From JAFLDD01 sp049314715 (GTDB taxonomy: Bacteria; Pseudomonadota; Alphaproteobacteria; Rickettsiales; UBA3002): a stretch of DNA of 6,750 bases. The notes beneath the pieces were generated by a model that was given only the letters and a program-made list of their open reading frames with translations, made no database searches and was not told where the DNA came from. The translations under genes were made by a program, and so were the position numbers. Location: NCBI GenBank assembly GCA_049314715.1, contig JBMOEL010000100.1:1-6750 (forward strand), read 5' to 3'. This document shows, one piece after another, positions 1 through 6,287 of the stretch; positions within the stretch are counted from its first letter, which is position 1; every line of letters begins with the position of its first letter.

Positions 1-33
1 GCCAAAAATAGGTATTAACTAATATTTAAGCCT

Positions 34-71
34 TTGAATATAGACTTTGAGATATACTAAATCTTAGAGAG
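34..71 (+). promoter_or_regulatory. Possible promoter and ribosome binding site of the 80-937 gene
   Basis: The AT-rich stretch before the gene holds a -10-like TATACT at 53-58 and a -35-like TTGAAT at 34-39, but their spacing (13 nt) is too short for them to work together. TTGAAT lies 17 nt before CTAAAT (57-62), which is a poor -10. The ribosome binding site is clearer: AGAGAG at 66-71 ends 8 nt before the ATG at 80. No terminator from an upstream gene is visible in 1-33. The promoter call is weak; the binding site is moderate. Confidence 0.3.
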
Positions 72-79
72 TTTTTGTC

Positions 80-937
80 ATGAGCCAAGAACTGAAACAC
101 TTGAATCGCCTAATTCGTCAGAGTGAAAGATATTCTAGATGGCAACAGCGAGTGCAAGATGGATGGACTTTGCCTTATTTTGGCCCCCGAACCCTGCCTA
201 GTAGTCAAGATATAGATGGCGCAATAAACGCATTCATAGTAGCCACGCCACGGCCTTCTCAAAGTGAAATGACAAGGGCTTTGGAGCGTGTATATGAGAG
301 CTATGGCCTCAGCTATTATACAACCTCACTTATTCAAGGAATAAATGGTCTCAGATTTGACTGGTCTCAAGACACTGAATTGACACGAAGTATATTGACG
401 CAACTAGAATCTAGTAACGATCCAAATCATCGTCGTATTGCTGAATCAATTGTAAGCACCTTATCTGCACCATCTGATGTGCAACCCAGCCCTGCAGATA
501 TATTGGATTACAAAGTGCATGATTTAGACCCTGCTTTTGAAAGATTGAATTTCAGTGAGTCACAAGAATTAGCACGTGTACTATTGAGTACGGGTACTAC
601 TGAATATCGGCGTAACTACATTGGCACTTATGATAATGGACAACCGCGTTATAACAATCAGTTTTTGGCTAGCGACGCAGCTTTGATAGTGCTTGCAGAT
701 ATCATGAAGGATTCTTCAAGATACAGACGCTTTGATATTGATGATAATTTAATCAATAAACATTTAAATACCCGCCTTGCCAGCCTTACGCCTGAGAAAC
801 TTACCGAACTAAGAGGGTATTTCGAGGCCGCAAGAGCAGAAGCACAAGAGAATGACAACGAGGCCATCGTGCGTGATGCACAAGAGATTATTTCTGGGAT
901 TGATGTTAGGATCAATTTGTTGCAACGTGAACGATAG
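80..937 (+). CDS. Hypothetical protein, 285 aa, unrecognised family, probably soluble
   Basis: I do not recognise this protein. It has no signal peptide, no hydrophobic stretch long enough to span a membrane and no nucleotide-binding or metal-binding motif that I can name, so it is most simply cytosolic. The N-terminal 40 residues are basic and aromatic (RLIRQSERYSRWQQR, then WTLPYFGPRTLP). The middle is rich in Tyr and Asn (around EYRRNYIGTYDNGQPRYNNQ, residues 174-193). The C-terminal 50 residues are charged and predicted by eye to be helical. The ATG at 80 has AGAGAG 8 nt upstream. Base and codon use differ from the neighbours: GC is near 40-43% by eye against about 52% in metF, and 10 of 28 Arg codons are AGA/AGG against 1 of 19 in metF. 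This suggests acquisition. The stop codon lies 1 nt from the metF stop codon on the other strand. A coding role is likely because the frame is long, has a binding site and gives a normal amino-acid mix. The function is unknown. Confidence 0.8.
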   Translation: MSQELKHLNRLIRQSERYSRWQQRVQDGWTLPYFGPRTLPSSQDIDGAINAFIVATPRPSQSEMTRALERVYESYGLSYYTTSLIQGINGLRFDWSQDTELTRSILTQLESSNDPNHRRIAESIVSTLSAPSDVQPSPADILDYKVHDLDPAFERLNFSESQELARVLLSTGTTEYRRNYIGTYDNGQPRYNNQFLASDAALIVLADIMKDSSRYRRFDIDDNLINKHLNTRLASLTPEKLTELRGYFEAARAEAQENDNEAIVRDAQEIISGIDVRINLLQRER

Positions 938-938
938 G

Positions 939-1829
939 TTACGCTCGCACACCCAAAATATGGCAAATCGCATTCGTGAGTTCAGCGCGGTTTAGCGTAT
1001 AGAAGTGAAAATGCTTCACGCCCGCCAACATCAACATGCGGCATTGTTCCGCAGCAATCATTGCGGCAATCAAATTGCGCTGGTCGGGTTTTTCATCCAG
1101 CCCATCAAATAATTTTCCAAGCCAATCGGGCACACTTGCACCGCACATGCTGGCAAATTTCGTGAGCTGTGCAAAATTCGTGACGGGTAAAATACCGGGT
1201 ACAATTTCTGCCCTGATTCCTGCTTTTTGTGCGCGTTCGACGAAACGCAAATAGACATCCGCGTCAAAGAAGAACTGGGTGATAGCGCGTGTAGCGCCCG
1301 CATCTATTTTGCGTTGTAAATGCTCCATATCCGCTTGCGCCGAGCGCGCCTCAGGGTGCGTTTCAGGATAAGCGGCAACGGAAATTTCAAAGTCACCAAT
1401 CTCCAGTAATCCCTTCACCAGCGTATCCGCATAAGCATAGCCGTTTGGGTGCGGTGTGTAAGATTCACCTGCTGGTGCATCACCTCGTAAGGCAACGATG
1501 TGACGTACGCCTGCATCCCAATAGCTTTGCGCGATTTCTTTGATTTCATCGCGGCTTGCGCCAACACATGTTAAATGTGCTGCGGGTTGTAATCCTGTTT
1601 CGTTCTTAATGCGTTTGACGGTAGCGTGGGTGCGCTCACGCGTGGTGCCGCCTGCGCCATAGGTCACTGAAACAAAGCGCGGCGAGAGCGGCTCAAGCGT
1701 GCGAATGACTTCCCATAATTTTGCTTCTGCATCCGCCGATTTGGGGGGAAAAAATTCGAATGAAACGCTGGGTGCCGCTTTGGTGTAAAGCTCACGCTGG
1801 CTCAGTATGAGGTCTGACTGTGTGTCCAT
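939..1829 (-). CDS. metF: 5,10-methylenetetrahydrofolate reductase (MetF), 296 aa
   Basis: This flavoprotein reduces 5,10-methylenetetrahydrofolate to 5-methyltetrahydrofolate, the methyl donor for methionine synthase, in the cytosol. The family signatures run in order along one TIM-barrel domain: SFEFFPPK (residues 23-30, with E25 matching the catalytic Glu28 of the E. coli enzyme), FVSVTYGAGG (52-61), HLTC (85-88), RHIVALRGD (109-117, with D117 matching the FAD-contacting Asp120), SVAAYPE (150-156), RAITQFFFD (181-189), PGILPV (211-216) and HFYTLNRAE (275-283). The length equals that of E. coli MetF (296 aa), so the gene looks intact. The ATG at 1829 has AGGAG (plus-strand CTCCT at 1835-1839) 5 nt upstream. 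The gene is divergent from mlaA and convergent with the unrecognised gene at 80-937. The style of the N-terminal third (LEPLSPRFVSVTYGAGG, RERTHATVKRI) is what I associate with alphaproteobacterial MetF. No SAM riboswitch is evident in the leader. Confidence 0.97.
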   Translation of the reverse strand: MDTQSDLILSQRELYTKAAPSVSFEFFPPKSADAEAKLWEVIRTLEPLSPRFVSVTYGAGGTTRERTHATVKRIKNETGLQPAAHLTCVGASRDEIKEIAQSYWDAGVRHIVALRGDAPAGESYTPHPNGYAYADTLVKGLLEIGDFEISVAAYPETHPEARSAQADMEHLQRKIDAGATRAITQFFFDADVYLRFVERAQKAGIRAEIVPGILPVTNFAQLTKFASMCGASVPDWLGKLFDGLDEKPDQRNLIAAMIAAEQCRMLMLAGVKHFHFYTLNRAELTNAICHILGVRA

Positions 1830-1838
1830 CGCATCTCC

Positions 1839-1856
1839 TGTGGCAAACTTGCAACA
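1839..1856. promoter_or_regulatory. Imperfect palindrome next to the metF ribosome binding site (possible operator)
   Basis: The 18-bp stretch TGTGGCAAACTTGCAACA has 8-bp arms around a 2-bp centre, and 7 of the 8 positions are complementary (TGT-GCAA / TTGC-ACA). It abuts the metF Shine-Dalgarno sequence at 1835-1839, so a bound protein would lie over the start of the metF transcript. The 2-nt centre makes a tight RNA hairpin unlikely, so a DNA operator is the more natural reading. It does not resemble the MetJ box (AGACGTCT). A short palindrome like this can arise by chance, and no regulator is visible in the window. Confidence 0.25.
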
Positions 1857-1888
1857 GATATTAGTAAAAACCCTGTTTCTGCCCGCCT

Positions 1889-1938
1889 GATAAAAATCAT
1901 ATAATCTATTGTTTTATATTAATAATATTGTGAAATAT
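1889..1938. promoter_or_regulatory. AT-rich divergent promoter region between metF and mlaA
   Basis: This 50-bp segment is far more AT-rich than its surroundings. On the plus strand it holds a perfect TATAAT at 1900-1905, a TAATAT at 1923-1928 and a small inverted repeat (ATATT 1925-1929 / AATAT 1934-1938). No good -35 hexamer lies at the right distance from TATAAT; the best candidate, TTCTGC at 1877-1882, matches poorly. The segment sits where promoters for both metF (-) and mlaA (+) would be expected. A start from TATAAT would give mlaA a leader of roughly 165 nt that includes the hairpin at 2005-2045. The location is reasonable, but the exact elements are uncertain. Confidence 0.35.
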
Positions 1939-2004
1939 CCCGTGAAGCGACCTGCTGACCGGCTTGGCGCTAAGGATTTCTTCATATTGTCTCATTAGAT
2001 TCAC

Positions 2005-2045
2005 CTTGTCGGGCAGATGGAAAACAACTATCTGCGCGACACAAG
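2005..2045 (+). other. Strong hairpin in the mlaA leader
   Basis: An inverted repeat forms a long stem. Positions 2013-2020 (GCAGATGG) pair with 2028-2035 (CTATCTGC) around a 7-nt A-rich loop (AAAACAA), with one G-T wobble. After a single G-G mismatch (2012/2036) the pairing resumes with 2007-2011 (TGTCG) against 2037-2041 (CGACA). A slightly different register with a 2-nt bulge extends it to C2005-G2045. This gives 13 or more pairs. Neither side is followed by a T-run in its direction of transcription, so it is not a classical intrinsic terminator. It ends 21 nt before the mlaA Shine-Dalgarno sequence, which fits a 5'-leader structure affecting mRNA stability or translation, or a protein-binding site. 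Its function is inferred only from position. Confidence 0.5.
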
Positions 2046-2066
2046 AAAAACAACATGAAAAGCAAT

Positions 2067-2071
2067 AAGGA
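2067..2071 (+). promoter_or_regulatory. Ribosome binding site that fixes the mlaA start
   Basis: AAGGA ends 7 nt before the ATG at 2079, which is ideal spacing. The earlier in-frame ATG at 2055 is preceded only by an A-rich run with no clear Shine-Dalgarno sequence. Starting at 2079 also gives a compact lipoprotein signal peptide with the cysteine at residue 19. Confidence 0.7.
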
Positions 2072-2078
2072 CGTTTGT

Positions 2079-2777
2079 ATGCGCGTGTATGGTATGGTGA
2101 CGGCAGTCATGATGAGCGTAGCGCTCACGGGATGTGCAACACAGAATAACGAAGACCCAATGGAGTCGCTCAATCGCGGCGTGTTCCAATTTAACGAAGT
2201 TGTTGATGGTATCGTGCTAAAACCAGTAGCGCGAAGCTATCGCTTCATCACCACTCCCTACATGCGTGACCGTGTGAGCGGCGTTGCCCAGAACTTGGGT
2301 GAGCCGATTACGGTTGCCAATGCCTTGTTGCAAGGTGATGTGAATCGTTCTTTCATCGCCTTCTGGCGCTTTATGCTCAACAGCACGGTCGGTATTGGCG
2401 GTATGTTTGACGTGGCTTCTACCGCAGGTCTTAACTACCGCTCGGAAGATTTCGGTCAGACGTTGGGTGCGTGGGGCGTAGGTTCCGGCCCGTATGTTGT
2501 GTTGCCGATTTTAGGCCCAAGCAATGGTCGTGACATTGTGGGACTGGTTGCCGATTACTTCACGGATCCATTCCACTACGCTATGGAAGATAACACGGAC
2601 GACTTCTACTATGCTGCGGCAAAAGGCATTGAGAAGCGCGAACGTTTGCTTGATCCGATTGATGATATTTATGAAAGCTCGATTGATCCGTATGTATCGC
2701 TGCGTAGCATCTATACGCAAAAGCGCGATGCCGAGATTAAGAATAGCTATGACTATTCGGATAAAGGCCAATTCTAA
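2079..2777 (+). CDS. mlaA: MlaA (VacJ) outer-membrane phospholipid-removal lipoprotein, 232 aa
   Basis: MlaA sits in the inner leaflet of the outer membrane as a doughnut-shaped channel. It removes misplaced phospholipids from the outer leaflet and passes them to periplasmic MlaC, which preserves outer-membrane asymmetry. The N-terminus is a lipoprotein signal with the lipobox LTGC; the lipidated residue is C19. The residue after it is Ala, not Asp, which fits sorting to the outer membrane. Family blocks follow: DPMESLNRGVFQFN (26-39), RFMLNSTVGIGGMFDVA (97-113), DFGQTLGAWGVGSGPYV (124-140) and LPILGPSNGRD (142-152). The length is close to the 251 aa of the E. coli protein, with a shorter tail. 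I chose the ATG at 2079 over the in-frame ATG at 2055 (which would give 240 aa) because of the AAGGA at 2067-2071. The stop codon overlaps the mlaC start by 1 nt (TAATG), so the two are translationally coupled. A hairpin at 2005-2045 precedes the gene. Confidence 0.95.
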   Translation: MRVYGMVTAVMMSVALTGCATQNNEDPMESLNRGVFQFNEVVDGIVLKPVARSYRFITTPYMRDRVSGVAQNLGEPITVANALLQGDVNRSFIAFWRFMLNSTVGIGGMFDVASTAGLNYRSEDFGQTLGAWGVGSGPYVVLPILGPSNGRDIVGLVADYFTDPFHYAMEDNTDDFYYAAAKGIEKRERLLDPIDDIYESSIDPYVSLRSIYTQKRDAEIKNSYDYSDKGQF

Positions 2778-3373
2778 TGCGTAAGCTATTGAGTGCATTA
2801 TTAGCGCTTGCGCTCAGTACGCAGACGGCTTTTGCGGGTGATGCAGTTGCCGCTAAGACCTACGTCGATAAGATTGCGTCGCAAGCCTTAGCGATTGTCA
2901 AAACTCAAGATGCACAGCCAGTGAAACAAGCAAAGCTTGAGACGTTGTTCAAAACCATCGTCGACATCCCATTCATTGGCCGTTTTGTATTGGGGCGGCA
3001 TTGGAATATGGCTACTCCTGCGCAACAACAAGCTTATCTCAAGGCGTATGAGCCGTTTTTGATGAAAGGCTATGTTGGTCGTATTGCGAAATATTCTGGC
3101 CAGTCTTACAAGCTTGGCAATGCAAAGCAGGAAGCAGATGGCAGCGCAGTCGTGACCATGGAAATTCTCGACCCAGGTAAGCCAAGCGTGTTCGTGGATT
3201 ACCGCCTACGTGATGAGAAGACATCCTTCAAAGTAACCGATATTAAAGTAGAAGGCGTAAGCTTGCTTAGCACCCAGCGCGACGAATTTAATTCGGTCGT
3301 GAATAATAAGGGCATTGATTACCTTATTGAAGCGCTCACTAAAAAAGTGGCTGCAGCAACCGCTGCGAAGTAA
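2777..3373 (+). CDS. mlaC: MlaC-family periplasmic phospholipid-binding protein, 198 aa
   Basis: MlaC (also called Ttg2D) carries phospholipid across the periplasm between MlaA at the outer membrane and the MlaFEDB transporter at the inner membrane. A Sec signal peptide covers residues 1-20: basic MRK, then a hydrophobic LLSALLALAL core, with cleavage after AFA before G21. The mature part shows MlaC-type features: a helical N-terminal region (TYVDKIASQALAIVK), the block VDIPFIGRFVLGRHW (about 62-76), and the pair PAQQQAYLKAYEPFL followed by later strands (VFVDYRL, FKVTDIKVEGVSLLSTQRDEF). The length is typical of the family (about 200 aa). The start overlaps the mlaA stop (TAATG), with AAAGG about 9 nt upstream inside mlaA. 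The pairing with mlaA supports the assignment. No mlaF, mlaE, mlaD or mlaB is present, so the inner-membrane complex must be encoded elsewhere. The gene ends 4 nt from the ettA stop codon on the opposite strand. Confidence 0.92.
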   Translation: MRKLLSALLALALSTQTAFAGDAVAAKTYVDKIASQALAIVKTQDAQPVKQAKLETLFKTIVDIPFIGRFVLGRHWNMATPAQQQAYLKAYEPFLMKGYVGRIAKYSGQSYKLGNAKQEADGSAVVTMEILDPGKPSVFVDYRLRDEKTSFKVTDIKVEGVSLLSTQRDEFNSVVNNKGIDYLIEALTKKVAAATAAK

Positions 3374-3377
3374 CTTC

Positions 3378-5054
3378 CTAGACGTGAAATGGCTTATATT
3401 TAATCCGAGTTGGAATCAGGCTATCTGTGCCTAAGCGTTTCTTGCGGTCCGCTTCGTAATCCGCATAGTTACCTTCGAACCACTCAACGTGCGAGTTACC
3501 TTCAAACGCAAGAATATGCGTTGCGACGCGGTCGAGGAACCAGCGGTCGTGCGAAATAACAACCGCACAGCCTGCAAACTCCAGCAATGCTTCCTCAAGC
3601 GCACGTAAGGTCTCGACATCTAGATCGTTGGTTGGTTCATCAAGCAGCAATACGTTGGCGCCAGACTTAAGCATCTTCGCCAGGTGCACGCGGTTACGTT
3701 CACCGCCCGAGAGTTGGCCAACAGGGCGTTGCTGGTCGGGACCTTTGAAGTTGAAGGCCGAGCAATAAGCGCGCGACTTCATTCTGATTTTGCCTAGCTC
3801 AATATCCTCATTGCCGCCCGAGATTTCTTCCCACACGGTTTTTTTCGCATCCAGTGAATCACGTGATTGGTCAACATAACCGAGCTTCACGGTTTCGCCG
3901 ACTTTGAAGGTGCCGCCGTCAGGCTTTTCGCCGCCCGTAATCATGCGGAACAGCGTGGTTTTACCCGCACCGTTGGGGCCGATGATGCCGACAATGCCGT
4001 TAGGCGGCAGGCGGAATTCGAGATTCTCAATCAGCAACCTATCGCCGAAGCCTTTATTGAGGCCTTCAGCCTCAATCACTACATTACCGAGGCGTGGGCC
4101 CGCGGGAATGATGATTTGCGCAGTGGCGGTGCGTTTTTCCTGCTGAGTTGAGAGCATTTCTTCGTAGGCCTTGAGACGCGCCTTGGATTTGGCTTGGCGT
4201 GCTTTGGGGGAAGAGCGCACCCATTCCAACTCGTCGGCCATTGCTTTCGCGCGTGCCGATTCCTCGTTCTCTTCCTGTTTTAACTGCTTGGCTTTTTGTT
4301 CCAACCAGCTGGAGTAATTGCCCTCGAATGGTTTACCTTGGCCGCGGTCGAGCTCCAATGTCCAGCTCGTGACGTTGTCGAGGAAGTAACGATCGTGGGT
4401 GACCATCACCACGTTGCCAGGGTAGTTCTTCAGATAATGTTCAAGCCACGCAACGGATTCGGCGTCCAAGTGGTTGGTGGGTTCGTCGAGTAATAGCATA
4501 TCGGGTTTTTCTAAAAGCAACTTGGCTAAGGCGACTCGCCTTTTCTCACCGCCTGAGAGTTTCGTCACATCCGCATCACCGGGAGGGCAGCGCAGTGCCT
4601 CCATCGCTACTTCGATTTCGCGGTCAAGCTCCCAGATATTTTGTGCATCAATGATTTCTTGCAGTTTGCCCTGGTCTTCGATGAGTGCCATCATCTCATC
4701 ATTGTCGGTCACTTCGCCGAGCTTTTCTGAAATCGCATTAAAATCATCGAGGATTTTTTTCTTATCCTTCAGTGCTTCCAGCACATTCTCGAACGCAGTT
4801 TTTGTTTCATCGAGCTTGGGTTCTTGCTGCAAGAAACCAACCTTAATGCCATCCGCTGCCCATGCCTCGCCGTTAAATTCTTTATCCATGCCCGCCATGA
4901 TTTTAAGCAGGGTCGATTTACCCGCGCCGTTATGACCGACAATGCCAATCTTCGCACCAGGGAAAAAACTAAGCCAAATATCGTTGAGGACGGTTTTGCC
5001 GCCTGGGTAGGTTTTGGACAGACCCTTCATGACGAAGGTATATTGGACGGACAT
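3378..5054 (-). CDS. ettA: EttA, ABC-F energy-dependent translational throttle ATPase, 558 aa
   Basis: EttA (YjjK) is a soluble ABC-F protein. It binds the ribosomal E site and contacts P-site tRNA, gating the first elongation step according to the ATP/ADP balance. There are two nucleotide-binding domains and no membrane segment. The first has Walker A GHNGAGKST (40-48), signature LSGGEKRRVALAK (166-178) and Walker B LLLDEPTNHLD (187-197), with catalytic E191. The second has GPNGAGKTT (359-367), LSGGERNRVHLAK (448-460) and LLLDEPTNDLD (469-479), with E473. Between them, at about 243-320, lies the charged P-site tRNA interaction motif (FEGNYSSWLEQKAKQ, ELEWVRSSPKARQAKSKAR), which separates EttA from other ABC-F proteins. 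The tail RIKYK is also typical. The length matches the E. coli protein (555 aa), and both ATPase sites look intact. The ATG at 5054 has AGGGAG (plus-strand 5061-5066) 6 nt upstream. I see no sign that it is an antibiotic-resistance ABC-F. Confidence 0.96.
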   Translation of the reverse strand: MSVQYTFVMKGLSKTYPGGKTVLNDIWLSFFPGAKIGIVGHNGAGKSTLLKIMAGMDKEFNGEAWAADGIKVGFLQQEPKLDETKTAFENVLEALKDKKKILDDFNAISEKLGEVTDNDEMMALIEDQGKLQEIIDAQNIWELDREIEVAMEALRCPPGDADVTKLSGGEKRRVALAKLLLEKPDMLLLDEPTNHLDAESVAWLEHYLKNYPGNVVMVTHDRYFLDNVTSWTLELDRGQGKPFEGNYSSWLEQKAKQLKQEENEESARAKAMADELEWVRSSPKARQAKSKARLKAYEEMLSTQQEKRTATAQIIIPAGPRLGNVVIEAEGLNKGFGDRLLIENLEFRLPPNGIVGIIGPNGAGKTTLFRMITGGEKPDGGTFKVGETVKLGYVDQSRDSLDAKKTVWEEISGGNEDIELGKIRMKSRAYCSAFNFKGPDQQRPVGQLSGGERNRVHLAKMLKSGANVLLLDEPTNDLDVETLRALEEALLEFAGCAVVISHDRWFLDRVATHILAFEGNSHVEWFEGNYADYEADRKKRLGTDSLIPTRIKYKPFHV

Positions 5055-5173
5055 GGTGCGCTCCCTAAGTAACTAGAAAATGAGGCTTATCCTGAGTTGC
5101 GGTGCTTGGCAAGTATCCACTTTTCATCGAATCTTCACACGATTGGGTACGGTTTTCTTGTAAAATACCCTCC
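5055..5173. promoter_or_regulatory. Divergent regulatory region between ettA and the oxygenase gene
   Basis: These 119 bp must hold the promoters of both neighbours. Toward ettA there is the binding site AGGGAG (5061-5066 on the plus strand) and a -35-like TTGCCA opposite 5107-5112 that lacks a convincing -10. Toward the oxygenase there is a TTGGCA (5106-5111) with no good -10, and a separate -10-like TAAAAT at 5161-5166 (5 of 6 consensus). The two -35-like hexamers overlap on opposite strands. If TAAAAT is used, transcription would begin at about 5173, right at the ATG at 5174, giving a leaderless or almost leaderless mRNA. No regulator-binding palindrome or stable hairpin stands out. Confidence 0.3.
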
Positions 5174-6283
5174 ATGAAACCAACGGAATTTACATGCTCT
5201 GATGCGTTGCGCGCACTTCTGGACGATACGGTTCGTGAAGCATGCATCACCAAACTGGAATGGGATTATAGAATCCTTAAAACTCTTCTTTCCAACGACG
5301 CGCTTGAAAAGATTTTGCCTGCAGGATTTCCGGCACTTAATGTGAACCAACAAGAACTCATACAGCGCGATTTGGCACCTATTATTCGTGAGAAGATTTT
5401 TGCGTCAGAGGTGGAAATGGATTCATCGCTGCGTGAGGAAGTTAACGCGCTACACGGCTATCTTAAGTCTATCAGAGACGGCGAGTTACCCGCTATGCAC
5501 ATCAAAAATCTTCCAAAAGATAAGAACGGCATTCTCGCCGCGCTTGGACTTTTATGTGTCGAGCCAACGGGAGAACCAGCCTATATGGATACGCGTAGGA
5601 TTAGACGGTCCCTTACGCTGAATGGTCACAGCGAACAGGCTCTGCATCGTGATAGCCCGAGATCCAGAGCGATGCATGCAGTGATAGGCGTAGAAGTTGG
5701 TAGTAACTCCGTGACGACAGTGTTTCATTCCGTAGATGATTTTGTCTCAGAAGTAACAGAACAATATCGTCAATTAGAAGGTGATTACCCAAGTCTGACA
5801 GAGGATGAGATTCGCGCGATGCTGCAGCGTCCAATCTTTAAGTTCAGACCGCCAGATTTGACACGCGTTTATGAGGGCACAGAAAGAGACCCCTGGCCGA
5901 TGATTGGTCAAGACCCCAATAGTGGAAGACCATGTTTTCACCCGTGCTACAAAGCGGGCGCTCTGAAACCTTCGATTCAGGAAACGGTCCAAATGGAAGA
6001 AGAAGAATTGAGAAAAAATAAGGGTTTGATCGAAGCCGTGAAAATGGCTGTAGGTAAGACATTGAAAGAAAAAGATGGTATAGTCATCGGACCATCCGAG
6101 ATGGTCATTTATAATGATGCCCAAGTGTTGCATGGCGCGGGTAAAATGGAACGTGTGGGTAGTTTCCCTGGCTCTACTCGTACGGTAGTAGTAGCGGGCG
6201 TAGGCAGCAAGATTCCTGAAGAGCAATTACCAGGATATATTATCGCTGCCGCCTTACCCTTGACGAGGGGACAGGAAGTCTAA
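5174..6283 (+). CDS. Fe(II)/2-oxoglutarate-dependent oxygenase, TauD/clavaminate-synthase-like, 369 aa, substrate unknown
   Basis: The protein appears to be a non-haem iron oxygenase that couples 2-oxoglutarate decarboxylation to oxidation of a small substrate. The metal triad is visible as H158-x-D160 (LHRDSP) and distal H320 (VIYNDAQVLHGAG), with the 2-oxoglutarate-binding Arg at R336 (STRTVVVAG), 16 residues after the distal His. This spacing and the YND-QVLHG block match TauD/TfdA-type enzymes. The segment QRPIFKFRPPDL (about 218-229) recalls the clavaminate synthase, AsnO and VioC subgroup, many of which hydroxylate free or carrier-bound amino acids; that part is inference. The N-terminal 100 residues are helical and unassigned. 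There is no signal peptide, so it should act in the cytosol. The ATG at 5174 is preferred, although neither it nor the in-frame GTG at 5102 (393 aa) has a Shine-Dalgarno sequence. Ten of 25 Arg codons are AGA/AGG, unlike the core genes nearby, suggesting acquisition. It ends 4 nt from the tadA stop codon. No biosynthetic partner genes are in the window. Confidence 0.82.
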   Translation: MKPTEFTCSDALRALLDDTVREACITKLEWDYRILKTLLSNDALEKILPAGFPALNVNQQELIQRDLAPIIREKIFASEVEMDSSLREEVNALHGYLKSIRDGELPAMHIKNLPKDKNGILAALGLLCVEPTGEPAYMDTRRIRRSLTLNGHSEQALHRDSPRSRAMHAVIGVEVGSNSVTTVFHSVDDFVSEVTEQYRQLEGDYPSLTEDEIRAMLQRPIFKFRPPDLTRVYEGTERDPWPMIGQDPNSGRPCFHPCYKAGALKPSIQETVQMEEEELRKNKGLIEAVKMAVGKTLKEKDGIVIGPSEMVIYNDAQVLHGAGKMERVGSFPGSTRTVVVAGVGSKIPEEQLPGYIIAAALPLTRGQEV

Positions 6284-6287
6284 ACGG

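Noticed and set aside
926..943. Small hairpin (CGT-AAC / GTT-ACG with a bulged G) spanning the two stop codons at the 937/939 junction, as a bidirectional terminator
   Set aside because: It has only six pairs with a bulge and no U-tract on either strand, so it is too weak for an intrinsic terminator.
1830..1930. SAM or SAH riboswitch in the metF leader
   Set aside because: I looked for the conserved cores and stem order known for methionine-gene riboswitches in proteobacteria and saw no match. The metF-proximal part holds only a short palindrome with a 2-nt centre. A covariance-model search (Infernal against Rfam) would settle it.
2055..2078. Earlier in-frame ATG for mlaA at 2055, adding MKSNKDVC
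   Set aside because: It has no clear Shine-Dalgarno sequence, and it would put a charged extension and an extra Cys before the lipoprotein signal. The ATG at 2079 has AAGGA at ideal spacing.
4474..4935. 153-codon open frame on the plus strand inside ettA
   Set aside because: It lies wholly antisense to strongly conserved EttA sequence, is Ser/Phe-rich with a shadow-like composition, and shows no family motif.
3378..5054. ABC-F antibiotic-resistance protein
   Set aside because: The linker motif, the RIKYK tail, the length and the near-continuous similarity to E. coli EttA all point to the housekeeping throttle factor.
5774..6226. 150-codon open frame on the minus strand inside the oxygenase gene
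   Set aside because: It is opposite a frame that carries an intact iron/2OG active site. Its His/Phe-rich product has no recognisable motif and no ribosome binding site was evident.
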